Source: Bifidobacterium anseris (GTDB lineage: Bacteria; Actinomycetota; Actinomycetes; Actinomycetales; Bifidobacteriaceae). From it: 64,000 bases of DNA. The translations under genes and the position numbers were made by a program. Of this stretch, positions 15,712 through 24,083 are shown piece after piece. The notes beneath the pieces are model-generated. The model made no database searches. It saw nothing but the letters and a program-made list of their open reading frames with translations, and was not told where the DNA came from. The stretch's first letter is position 1; every line of letters begins with the position of its first letter. The stretch covers positions 496,001 through 560,000 of the forward strand of contig NZ_NMYC01000001.1 of the NCBI RefSeq assembly GCF_002860345.1, written 5' to 3'.

Positions 15712-16611
15712 ATGTTCGGAGCGATCATCGGCGACATCGTCGGCTCGAAATACGAGTGGAACCCGATCAAAACGAAGGATTTCCCGCTGTTCTCCGACGG
15801 CTGCCGTTTCACCGACGACACGGTGATGACCTGCGCCGTGGCCGAGGGCATCATGAACGGCGGGGGCGCCGACGATTTCATCGACGCGATGAAAAAGTAC
15901 GGCCGCATGTACCCGCATGCCGGCTACGGCGGCCGCTTCCGCCGCTGGCTCGCCTCGGACAGCTGCGAGCCGATCGGCAGCTTCGGCAACGGCGCGGCGA
16001 TGCGCGTCTCCCCTTGCGGCTGGATGATGGACTGCGGATTCACGGCGCGCACCGGCTTCATGCCGATCGTCGGCCGTCAGCTGGCCGAACGGTCGATCGC
16101 CGTGACGCACGACCATCCCGAAGGCGTCAAAGGCGGCATGGCCGTCGCCGACGCGGTCTTCCTCGCCCGCTACTGGTTCGGCGGCTGCCACGGCGAGTTC
16201 GAACAAAGCATCGCCGACGACCCGGCCGAATGCAGGCAGCGCATCCGCGACTACATCAACCACGAGTACGGCTACAACATGAGCCTGTCCGTCGACCGCA
16301 TCCGTCCCGGCTACCGTTTCGACGTGACCTGCCAGGGTTCGGTGCCCGAGGCGATCTGCTGCTTCCTCGACTCCGACGGCTTCGAGGACGCGATCCGCAA
16401 CGCCGTGTCGCTCGGCGGCGACAGCGACACGCAGGCCGCGATGGCCGCGAGCATCGCACAGGCCGCCTACGGCATCCCCGACGACATCGCCGAGCAGGCG
16501 CTCTCCTACCTGCCCGGCCCGCTGCGCGACGTGCTCGAACGCTGGGACGACTTCTACCGCGAGCGCGACGTCCCTCCCCTCTTCTTCGAGCATCGTCCGT
16601 TCGCCGCGTAG
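15712..16611 (+). CDS. ADP-ribosylglycohydrolase (DraG/ARH) family protein
   Basis: A 299-residue all-helical enzyme expected to remove ADP-ribose from proteins or nucleic acids using two magnesium ions. Metal ligands are visible in the family positions: GDIVGSKYE near the start, FTDDTVMT around residue 40, and GGDSDTQAAMA near residue 235. AAAGGAGGGCATC precedes the ATG. A strong terminator follows. Beside an RNA-ligase-like gene it may belong to a nucleic-acid repair or modification-reversal neighbourhood; its substrate is unknown. Confidence 0.88.
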   Translation: MFGAIIGDIVGSKYEWNPIKTKDFPLFSDGCRFTDDTVMTCAVAEGIMNGGGADDFIDAMKKYGRMYPHAGYGGRFRRWLASDSCEPIGSFGNGAAMRVSPCGWMMDCGFTARTGFMPIVGRQLAERSIAVTHDHPEGVKGGMAVADAVFLARYWFGGCHGEFEQSIADDPAECRQRIRDYINHEYGYNMSLSVDRIRPGYRFDVTCQGSVPEAICCFLDSDGFEDAIRNAVSLGGDSDTQAAMAASIAQAAYGIPDDIAEQALSYLPGPLRDVLERWDDFYRERDVPPLFFEHRPFAA

Positions 16612-16617
16612 CATACG

Positions 16618-16651
16618 CGTCGTCCGCGCCACCGATTGGGCGCGGACGACG
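16618..16651. terminator. bidirectional hairpin terminator
   Basis: Perfect 13-bp stem CGTCGTCCGCGCC / GGCGCGGACGACG with an 8-base loop, 7 bases after the ADP-ribosylglycohydrolase stop and 22 bases beyond the stop of the small gene on the other strand. Confidence 0.85.
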
Positions 16652-16673
16652 TACCGTGTGATTGTTCGAGTGG

Positions 16674-16871
16674 TTATTCCTGCTCGGCCTGCGGTTTCTT
16701 GTCGTCTTCGACCCAGATCGGGTGGGGGCCGCCGTGGCAGGCTCGTCCGAGGGCGGCGCCGGCCCTTGCGGCGGCCGTCTTGTTCACGGTGTCGTGTTTC
16801 GTGGCCTCCTGCACGTATTCCTGCTGTTCCTTGATTTCTTCATCGGTGAGTTCCTTCATGCGGTTGCGCAT
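16674..16871 (-). CDS. small hypothetical protein (65 aa)
   Basis: Start chosen at the ATG after AAAGGAGACGAC; the longer frame upstream has no ribosome site. The 65 residues are charged and helical (LTDEEIKEQQEYVQEATK), with a single cysteine in GRACHGGPHPIW and an acidic/basic tail. No signal peptide, no membrane segment. Function unknown. It may be the last gene of a minus-strand group with the GNAT gene, although 140 bases separate them. Confidence 0.6.
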   Translation of the reverse strand: MRNRMKELTDEEIKEQQEYVQEATKHDTVNKTAAARAGAALGRACHGGPHPIWVEDDKKPQAEQE

Positions 16872-17011
16872 GTCGTCTCCTTTGCTTGGCTCCATGACCG
16901 CTGTTGCGACTGTCGCCGTGACGTCCGCCGTGCTGCGGCGCCCGTCCGTCGTCGTGATACCCAGCGTATGCGCGCGCCGATCCACCCTGCAATATATTGC
17001 ACATGCGATTT

Positions 17012-17452
17012 TCACGTGTCGATGCGCGTGATCTCGCACAGCGCCTTGTTGCGGTAGGTCAGGTCGCCGCGCATGTCGAAGCCGAGACGCTGCCAGAACA
17101 TGTTGGCCGACTCGTTTCGGGCGAAGACGACGAGGGCGACCTTGACGATGCCTTCGTTCGCGAGCGCGTGCAGCGTCGCGTTGACGAGTCGGGTGCCGAT
17201 GCCCCGGTGTTGGCGTTCGGGGCTGACGGCGGTGTGGTAGATGTAGCCGCGGCGCCCGTCATGGCCGGCGAGGATGGCGCCGTCGATATGCCCGTCGGCG
17301 TCCTCGTGCACGAAGCTCGTGGTGGGGTTGCGTGCAAGGTATCGGCTGATGCCTTGGCGTGAGTCGTCGATCGTGTTGAGTCCCATGCCGGCGTTCGACG
17401 TCCAGCATGCGACGACGGCGTCGTAGTCGTCGGGGGTCATGATGCGGATCAT
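17012..17452 (-). CDS. GNAT family N-acetyltransferase
   Basis: A 146-residue acetyl-CoA-dependent acetyltransferase. The acetyl-CoA pyrophosphate loop reads ERQHRGIGTRLV (residues about 78-89), preceded by the YIYHTAVSP strand and followed by the VALVVFARNESANMFWQRLGF segment typical of YpeA/RimI-like enzymes. AAAGGAACCCGC stands before the ATG. The acceptor is unknown. It begins 19 bases after the small zinc-ribbon gene and is probably co-transcribed with it. Confidence 0.85.
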   Translation of the reverse strand: MIRIMTPDDYDAVVACWTSNAGMGLNTIDDSRQGISRYLARNPTTSFVHEDADGHIDGAILAGHDGRRGYIYHTAVSPERQHRGIGTRLVNATLHALANEGIVKVALVVFARNESANMFWQRLGFDMRGDLTYRNKALCEITRIDT

Positions 17453-17471
17453 GCGGGTTCCTTTGTGGGCT

Positions 17472-17666
17472 CTATTTCCTCTTCAGTTTAAGGACCAGCT
17501 TTACAATGCCGATTACTGCTGCCGACAGCAATGGTAATCCGACTTTCACACCGGCTTCCGCCCGACCTACCGCTTGATCGATGCATGCGTCGCAGCGGTC
17601 CTGCTTGTTCTTGCTTGGGATTGGCTCTCCGCATTCCGCACAGTTTCTTTGCTCATGAGTGGTCAT
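17472..17666 (-). CDS. small zinc-ribbon membrane protein (64 aa)
   Basis: Starts at an ATG preceded by AAGGAGGAATC. Two C-x-x-C pairs (CAECG and CDAC) form a zinc ribbon in the first 30 residues; a hydrophobic helix VGLPLLSAAVIGIVKLVL follows and the protein ends in basic KLKRK. This suggests a membrane-anchored zinc ribbon with the ribbon on one face. It lies 49 bases after the larger zinc-ribbon gene on the same strand and probably shares its transcript. Function unknown. Confidence 0.7.
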   Translation of the reverse strand: MTTHEQRNCAECGEPIPSKNKQDRCDACIDQAVGRAEAGVKVGLPLLSAAVIGIVKLVLKLKRK

Positions 17667-17715
17667 GATTCCTCCTTGTCGGTTTGTTCTTGGTCTGCTG
17701 CGGTCGTCTTGTCCC

Positions 17716-18948
17716 TCACATGGAGGCTCGGCGGATCGTCACCGTCTGTCGTGTCATCTTGGCCTCCTCCGATGTCTCGTCGTTCCGCGTCGGACGATAG
17801 GGTTCAAGCAGATTCCTCGGTATGTCTTCGCCTGCCGTCAGCGCACTGAACTGCAGGATGCGTTGGGCGGCGTCATCAATCTCATCGACGACGTCGGGGC
17901 GTTTCTGTGCTCTTGGCAGCCGTGAGTCGATCCTGAGGATCGTGTCACGGTCGTCGAGCCGCTCCGTCTCGATGAAGTCCGCGCATTCCTTCAGCGCACA
18001 TCGTGCGGCGTCCATGTCGCCGAGCGCCACATGGCCTGCGGTTTCCACACGGACGCAGTTGAGGATGCCCGCCAGGTCGTCGTATGCCATGAGCGACTCG
18101 GTGATTCTTTGCTCTTCCTTCCACTTCCTATTTCTGAAGATGCGACCATCTTTGAGATCCTGAACGAGCACCTGCCATAGGCTTCGGTCAGCGCTGTCTT
18201 CGATGAGTCGCAGACGATCATGGAGGTGGCGCATGAGGGCGTGCTTGGCCTCGATGCCCGCTCCGATCGCCAGCATGATCTCTTGTTCGCGCCTGCGTCC
18301 GTCCGCGATCTTCAATGCCTGGTTGAGCCGATCCCATGCGGCATCCGCCTTGGCGAGCCGGTCCTGCTGCATTTCGCCGCGAATCTGTACAATCTGTTCG
18401 TGGATGTCCTCCATCTGTCCTTCGATCATCGCGAGCGCGGCCTGCGTTTCCAGATGCTGCAAGTTCATGAGCAATTGGGGTTCTGTCGTGACCTCCTTAA
18501 GCCGTATTTGGTGACGGATACGTCCTCTTTCGCCTTTCAATTGCGCCATGGGCTGGCCCGTCTTGCTGTCTATCATGAAGGTGAGCTGCCCGTTGTCGAT
18601 CAGCTTCTTGAGGGAGTCTGGGATGTCCGCGACCATTTGCGTATCATGGTGAGTCATATCACACACGGCTTCGGCGAATGCCGGCATCGTGGTCCGCACC
18701 CGCTCCCAGCTGAACGATTTCCAGATCCTCCTGTTGGTTTTGGGATCGACGTCCACGCGTGCCATGCCCATCTTCTTGCCGACCGGATCCCAGCGTTCGA
18801 TTTCGATCTGCAGCTGCGGCACAGGTTCGTAGGTTTCCTGCTCCCCGATGGGACGTGTCGGATCGTCCGCGACATGTCCGCATTCGGGGCATGTGCGCGC
18901 CGTGGCGGCGATGTGCGTGCCGCATTCGGGGCATTGGATCATGGGCAT
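17716..18948 (-). CDS. zinc-ribbon / coiled-coil protein of unknown function (410 aa)
   Basis: Residues 1-25 form a zinc ribbon with two C-x-x-C pairs (CPECGTHI, CPECGHVA). Residues about 150-260 are strongly helical and coiled-coil-like (LQHLETQAALAMIEGQMEDIHEQ, cut short here, then ADGRRREQEIMLAIGAG). No membrane segment. AAGGAACGCGCC precedes the ATG at 18948. I do not recognise a named family. The gene is divergent from hsdR, and a second zinc-ribbon protein follows, so the pair may form one function next to the restriction island; that is inference from position only. Confidence 0.7.
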   Translation of the reverse strand: MPMIQCPECGTHIAATARTCPECGHVADDPTRPIGEQETYEPVPQLQIEIERWDPVGKKMGMARVDVDPKTNRRIWKSFSWERVRTTMPAFAEAVCDMTHHDTQMVADIPDSLKKLIDNGQLTFMIDSKTGQPMAQLKGERGRIRHQIRLKEVTTEPQLLMNLQHLETQAALAMIEGQMEDIHEQIVQIRGEMQQDRLAKADAAWDRLNQALKIADGRRREQEIMLAIGAGIEAKHALMRHLHDRLRLIEDSADRSLWQVLVQDLKDGRIFRNRKWKEEQRITESLMAYDDLAGILNCVRVETAGHVALGDMDAARCALKECADFIETERLDDRDTILRIDSRLPRAQKRPDVVDEIDDAAQRILQFSALTAGEDIPRNLLEPYRPTRNDETSEEAKMTRQTVTIRRASM

Positions 18949-18994
18949 GGCGCGTTCCTTCCCTGACGTCGTCGTCGACTGGTTTCCCTCATGA

Positions 18995-19013
18995 CCGTCC
19001 GCGAGCGCATGCG
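18995..19013 (+). repeat. 19-bp island-boundary direct repeat, copy 1
   Basis: CCGTCCGCGAGCGCATGCG. An identical copy in the same orientation lies at 31215-31233 and a one-mismatch copy at 27512-27530. This copy sits upstream of hsdR, at the left edge of the defence island. Confidence 0.8.
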
Positions 19014-19095
19014 TTTTGCCTCGACGGTCCGTCGATGCTGGGAACAGTATACCGATGATCGACGGCTGCCTTCCCGAAGAAGCCGCGTTGTGGAT

Positions 19096-19154
19096 TGAAA
19101 CAAAGTCGCCCGCATCTCATTTCACCTGATAGACTTACGCTCGTGTCAAGCGTA
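19096..19154 (+). promoter_or_regulatory. putative hsdR promoter/operator region
   Basis: A TTGAAA hexamer near 19096 and a TAGACT-like -10 near 19129 could form a weak promoter. TACGCT (19136-19141) and AGCGTA (19149-19154) make a perfect 6-base inverted repeat with a 7-base spacer next to the expected start of transcription, a possible operator. GAGGAGGG then precedes the hsdR ATG. Confidence 0.35.
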
Positions 19155-19172
19155 TGACGCGAGGAGGGTTTC

Positions 19173-22100
19173 ATGCTTAAAGAGTTGGACTTTGAATCGG
19201 AGATGATTCATTATCTGGAGACCATCGGCAATACGAAGCAGTGGGAGTATCGTCCCGACATCAAGACCACGGAGCAGATGTGGCGAAATTTCCGTGAGAT
19301 CCTGGAGCGTAACAATCAGGAGGCGTTGCAGGGGCGTCCGCTTACCGACGGCGAGTTCGCCCAGGTGCAACGCGAGATCTGCGATCTGAAGACCCCTTAC
19401 GATGCCGGTCGCTTCCTGTATGGATTCAATGGTCGTTCCACCGTGACGGTGATGCGTGACGAGGCTCAGGATTCCGAATCGCAGCCGATGATTCTGACGG
19501 TCTTCAAGCAGGATGAGGTGGGTGCGGGAGACACGACCTATCAGATCGTCAACCAGATTCATCGTGAGCATGTGCAGGCCAACATGCAGGACCGTCGTTT
19601 TGATACGACGCTGCTGATCAACGGTCTGCCGATCATCCACATCGAGGAGAAGGCGGACAGGCATGACGCCTATGAGGGGCTGAACCAGATCCGCCAGTAC
19701 ATCGGTGAAGGTCTGTTCGGAGACATCTACTCGACCACGCAGATCCTGATCGGCATGACGCCGCATGATTCAAGGTACATGGCGAACACCGACGCGAAGA
19801 GCTTTAACACTGATTTTGCGTTCCATTGGCAGAAGGAGGACGACAATCAGACAGTGTGGGAGTGGCGCGACTTCTGCGACAGGATGCTTTCCATTCCGAT
19901 GGCGCATTACATGGCGACGCAGTACGTGATTCTCGACGGCGCACGGAACCACAAGCATCTGATGGTCATGCGCCCATATCAGGTCTATGCCACCCGCCGT
20001 GTCATCGAACGGCTGCGCTCGCATGTATTCGGCGTCGACCCACTCGAGGTGGGCTACGTGTGGCATACCACTGGTTCAGGCAAGACCGTGAGCAGTTTCA
20101 AGACCGCATGGCTCGCCTCACGCCTTCCCAACGTGAACAAGGTGGTGTTCCTGGTGGACCGTCGCGCGTTGACCTCGCAGACCTACGACAACTACGCCGC
20201 GTACGATCCCGACACCGACGAGGACAACAACGGCGGCGTCATCTCGGATACGCGCAACACCGGCGATCTGAGAAGACGCCTGAAAAGCTCGCGCACCGAG
20301 AACAACATCATCGTCACCTCCATCCAAAAGATGGGACGTCTGGCCAAGTCGATGCCTGACGTCGTCGACAACCAGAACGTGGTGTTCATCGTCGACGAGG
20401 CGCACCGCTCCACAAACGGGGAACTGCTGCCACTGATCAAACAGAAGTTCCCGCGTTCGGCATGGGTGGGATACACCGGAACCCCCGCATTCGACAAGGA
20501 CCTGACCCATAAGGCCTTCGGCGACCTCATCCACGCCTACACGATCCGCGAAGCGATCGCCGACAGGAACGTGCTCGGATTCCAAGTGGACTTCGAACAC
20601 ACGTTGAACGAGGATGAGATCAAGGAGAAGCTGCTCCCCGACCTGTTGCGCCTCAAGAACCCGTCGCTCACCGATCCGGAAATCGAGATGCGCATCGCCA
20701 GCATGACCGGCGAGGAAGTGGATTCGCTGGTGGACAGCGGTATCTACGACTGCAACGAACAGCATGTACGAGCAGTGGTGGCAGACGTCGTATCGCATTG
20801 GAACAGCCGATCGGTGAACGGCAAATACAGCGCCATCTTCACCACTCACGTCGGAGCGGGCAAGCCTTCGGCCCCGATGGCGCTCATGTATTTCGCCGAG
20901 TTCCAGCGCGCCAACGAGCAGCTGATGCAACAAGGACGGGAACCGCTCAACGTCGCGTTGACGTTCTCGCTGGACACCAGCAACTCCGACATGCAATTCG
21001 ACAAGAACTCCGGACTGAAGGAAGCGATCCGCATCTACAACGCGGCCTTCGGCACACAGTTCGGCACCGACACCGTCGAGGAGTACTTCAACGACGTGGC
21101 CGACAGGCTTTCCGGAAAGGCCGAAGGCCCCAAACTGGACGTGGGCATCGTCATCGACCAGCTGTTGACCGGATTCGACTCGAAGATTGTCAACACGCTG
21201 TACGTGGATCGAGTGCTTTCCGGAGCGAGCCTGATCCAGGCGTATTCGCGCACCAACCGCGTATACGACATGCAGACCAAACCCTTCGGACACATCGTCA
21301 ACTACCGTTGGCCGCTCATGTCGAAACGTCTCATGGACGCGGCCCTCAAAGTGTATGCGAATCCGGATTCCGCACTCGTCCAAGGCTCGCTCGGCGAAGA
21401 CGAAAAGGAAGGGGGACTGGAAGGCGTCCTTGCCACACCATTCAAGAAACGAGTGGAGCAGACCTGCAAAATCGTCGACGCGTTGCGCGATCTCACCGAC
21501 GACTTCACACAGATCCCACCCAGCGAGGCGCAGCAAAAGCAAGCTGCGGAACTGCTGCACGACTACAACAACGAAGTCGCGGCGCTGAAGCAGTACACGG
21601 ACTACGATCCGTCCCACCCGGAGCAGTTGCTCAGCCAGCTGCACCTCAACGACGACAATCACGAATGGCTGCTCACCTCGCTACGCTACGGGCTGCAGCG
21701 AATCATAGTGGATTACGTGGATTCTCCCATAGACACCTCCAATCTGAACTTCGAAGCCGAGCACGTGACCGACGTCAAAGTTAACTACGACTACATCGAG
21801 GAACTGCTGGCCAAGCTCCTCAATCAGGTGCACGACCGGGAACCGGAGGCCGACAAGACCTTGGAGAACCTGCAGCATGCGATCGATCGACTGCCGGACA
21901 GGCATCAGGCCGAACAGATCCGGCGAACGGCGCAGGACGCCATGGAAGGCCGACTGGACGAGTACCCTTACCCCGTCGAACCATCCGACATCACAGGCAT
22001 CGTGCGCACCCATATGGAGAACTCGCGGCGGCATGCGGTATTGCGTTTCCGTGAGGACTGGGGACTGGTCGACATCGTCACCGCCACGCAGCTCATCAAC

Positions 22101-22310
22101 ACGATGCTCGACCGGCACGTCATCGGCAAGAACGATCTCGACACGGACGAATCACTGTCCACGTTGCTTACCGCCGCCGTCAAGGACAGGTTCTACCAGA
22201 CCGACGCCAAGAAATCGGATGTGCGAGCACTCTCCCCCATCCACTACAAGCGTGAGCTGCGCAAGGCCCTGCAGGAATTCGCGGATCAGGTCATCGCCGA
22301 CTACAGCTGA
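19173..22310 (+). CDS. hsdR: type I restriction enzyme R subunit
   Basis: 1045 residues, full length for the EcoR124-like group. It cuts DNA after ATP-driven translocation when HsdS meets unmethylated sites. The N-terminal nuclease has the PD-(D/E)xK layout: Asp144 in the FDTTLLINGLP strand and E159-x-K in the IIHIEEK strand (Glu158, Glu159, Lys160). The SF2 motor has Walker A HTTGSGKT (Lys304), the DEAH box in VFIVDEAHRS, and motif III YTGTPAF. A helical C-terminal region for complex assembly follows. GAGGAGGG precedes the ATG. hsdM starts 46 bases after its stop, so hsdR-M-S form one operon in that order. Confidence 0.95.
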   Translation: MLKELDFESEMIHYLETIGNTKQWEYRPDIKTTEQMWRNFREILERNNQEALQGRPLTDGEFAQVQREICDLKTPYDAGRFLYGFNGRSTVTVMRDEAQDSESQPMILTVFKQDEVGAGDTTYQIVNQIHREHVQANMQDRRFDTTLLINGLPIIHIEEKADRHDAYEGLNQIRQYIGEGLFGDIYSTTQILIGMTPHDSRYMANTDAKSFNTDFAFHWQKEDDNQTVWEWRDFCDRMLSIPMAHYMATQYVILDGARNHKHLMVMRPYQVYATRRVIERLRSHVFGVDPLEVGYVWHTTGSGKTVSSFKTAWLASRLPNVNKVVFLVDRRALTSQTYDNYAAYDPDTDEDNNGGVISDTRNTGDLRRRLKSSRTENNIIVTSIQKMGRLAKSMPDVVDNQNVVFIVDEAHRSTNGELLPLIKQKFPRSAWVGYTGTPAFDKDLTHKAFGDLIHAYTIREAIADRNVLGFQVDFEHTLNEDEIKEKLLPDLLRLKNPSLTDPEIEMRIASMTGEEVDSLVDSGIYDCNEQHVRAVVADVVSHWNSRSVNGKYSAIFTTHVGAGKPSAPMALMYFAEFQRANEQLMQQGREPLNVALTFSLDTSNSDMQFDKNSGLKEAIRIYNAAFGTQFGTDTVEEYFNDVADRLSGKAEGPKLDVGIVIDQLLTGFDSKIVNTLYVDRVLSGASLIQAYSRTNRVYDMQTKPFGHIVNYRWPLMSKRLMDAALKVYANPDSALVQGSLGEDEKEGGLEGVLATPFKKRVEQTCKIVDALRDLTDDFTQIPPSEAQQKQAAELLHDYNNEVAALKQYTDYDPSHPEQLLSQLHLNDDNHEWLLTSLRYGLQRIIVDYVDSPIDTSNLNFEAEHVTDVKVNYDYIEELLAKLLNQVHDREPEADKTLENLQHAIDRLPDRHQAEQIRRTAQDAMEGRLDEYPYPVEPSDITGIVRTHMENSRRHAVLRFREDWGLVDIVTATQLINTMLDRHVIGKNDLDTDESLSTLLTAAVKDRFYQTDAKKSDVRALSPIHYKRELRKALQEFADQVIADYS

Positions 22311-22356
22311 CCCATACCAATCCATCGATCGCAACAACATCAGGAGGAAACAACCC

Positions 22357-24051
22357 ATGACATCGACGTCCACGCAGAACGATGCACACGAACTGACATC
22401 CCAGCTCTGGGCGATGGCGAATGACCTTCGCGGGAAAATGGACGCAAGCGAATACCGCGACTACATCCTCGGCTTCATCTTCTACCGGTATCTGTCCAAA
22501 CGTCAGGAACGGAATCTGGCGGACTCCGGCCTGCTTGACTTCACCGACACCGAGACCAGTTCGAATCCGCAGGACGTCAACAACGCGTATGCGCGCCAAG
22601 TGGCACGGGACGGCATCGAGGACTGGCGCGCGGATCTCGCTTCGGATCAGGGATACGCCATCGACCCCGAATACACGTGGACGACGATCGTCAACAAAGT
22701 CCGCAAGCAGGAGATTCGCCCCGAGGACTATCCGAACATGTTCGCCCAATTCAAAGCCAACGCGCTGCTGAACACGAACGCGACGGAGGATTTCCAGGAC
22801 GTGTTTGACGACATCAACCTCGCCAACTCCAGTCTGGGCAGCTCCACCTCGGCACGCACCAAAGCGTTGTCCCAACTGGTCGAACGCATCGACGACATCG
22901 ACTTCCACGACGAATCCGGACATGACATCCTCGGCGATGTGTACGAGTACCTCATCGCTGAATTCGCCGGCAACAGCGGCAAGAAGGCCGGCGAATTCTA
23001 TACTCCGCACGAAGTGTCCCGCGTTCTGGCGAAACTCGTCACCTACGCCTCCCCCGACTCCAGCAAGGAAGCGAGGGAAGTCATCGAGTATGCAAGCCGC
23101 CCATTCATGGTCTACGATCCGACGATGGGCTCCGGTTCCCTGCTACTCACCGTCCAACATGAGCTCAAGTCGGAACCCAATGAACCCGAATCCGCCCGCG
23201 TGCGTTTCTTCGGCCAGGAGATCAACCGTACGACCTACAACCTCGCGCGTATGAACCTGATGATGCATGACGTGAAGTACCAGTACATGGATCTGCGTTG
23301 CGCCGACACGTTGGAATCAGACTGGCCCAACGGCATGGACGAAAACGGCATCGATCATCCTGAATTCTTCGACGCCGTCGTGGCCAACCCGCCCTATTCA
23401 CTCAAATGGGACAACGCCGAATCCAAGCTGAAGGATCCCCGCTTCAAGGACTACGGCAAGCTCGCGCCGAAATCGAAAGCCGACTACGCGTTCGTCGAAC
23501 ACGGCATCTACCACCTCAAACCGAGCGGCCGCATGGCGATCGTGCTACCCCACGGCGTGCTGTTCCGCGGAGCGGCCGAAGGAGTGATCCGCAAGGCCCT
23601 CATCGAGAAGAACTACCTCGACGCCGTCATCGGCTTGCCGTCGAACCTCTTCTACTCCACCGGCATCCCCACCGTCATCCTCGTCTTCCGTAAGGATCGC
23701 AAGACCAACGATGTCCTCTTCATCGATGCGTCCCAGCATTTCGAAAAAGACAAGAAGCAGAATCGTCTGCGTGAGGAAGACATCGATCTCATCTTCGAGA
23801 CCTACAAGAACCGTCAGGACGTCGACAAGCTCGCCCACGTCGCCACCCTTGACGAGATCAAGGACAACGACTACAACCTCAACATTCCCCGATACGTCGA
23901 CACATTCGAGGAAGAAGAGCCGATCGATCTGGACGACGTCAACCGTCAGCTCGCGGAAGTGGGCGAAGAAATCGCCCGACTGGAACATGAACTCGCAGCC
24001 ATGCTCGACGAGCTCGTCCCAACGGATCAGACCGATGACGACAACCAGTGA
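22357..24051 (+). CDS. hsdM: type I modification methyltransferase M subunit
   Basis: 564 residues, starting at the ATG after CAGGAGGAAACAACCC. An N6-adenine methyltransferase that works with HsdS to methylate the target site. An N-terminal helical domain (HsdM_N; SQLWAMANDLRGKMDASEYR) precedes the methylase fold, with the SAM motif DPTMGSGSLL at 254-263 and the catalytic NPPY at 344-347. A long C-terminal helix rich in E and L (VNRQLAEVGEEIARLEHELA) should contact HsdS. hsdS begins 32 bases after its stop. Confidence 0.95.
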   Translation: MTSTSTQNDAHELTSQLWAMANDLRGKMDASEYRDYILGFIFYRYLSKRQERNLADSGLLDFTDTETSSNPQDVNNAYARQVARDGIEDWRADLASDQGYAIDPEYTWTTIVNKVRKQEIRPEDYPNMFAQFKANALLNTNATEDFQDVFDDINLANSSLGSSTSARTKALSQLVERIDDIDFHDESGHDILGDVYEYLIAEFAGNSGKKAGEFYTPHEVSRVLAKLVTYASPDSSKEAREVIEYASRPFMVYDPTMGSGSLLLTVQHELKSEPNEPESARVRFFGQEINRTTYNLARMNLMMHDVKYQYMDLRCADTLESDWPNGMDENGIDHPEFFDAVVANPPYSLKWDNAESKLKDPRFKDYGKLAPKSKADYAFVEHGIYHLKPSGRMAIVLPHGVLFRGAAEGVIRKALIEKNYLDAVIGLPSNLFYSTGIPTVILVFRKDRKTNDVLFIDASQHFEKDKKQNRLREEDIDLIFETYKNRQDVDKLAHVATLDEIKDNDYNLNIPRYVDTFEEEEPIDLDDVNRQLAEVGEEIARLEHELAAMLDELVPTDQTDDDNQ

Positions 24052-24083
24052 TTACACCACGGAGAGCAAAAGGACAGAACATC

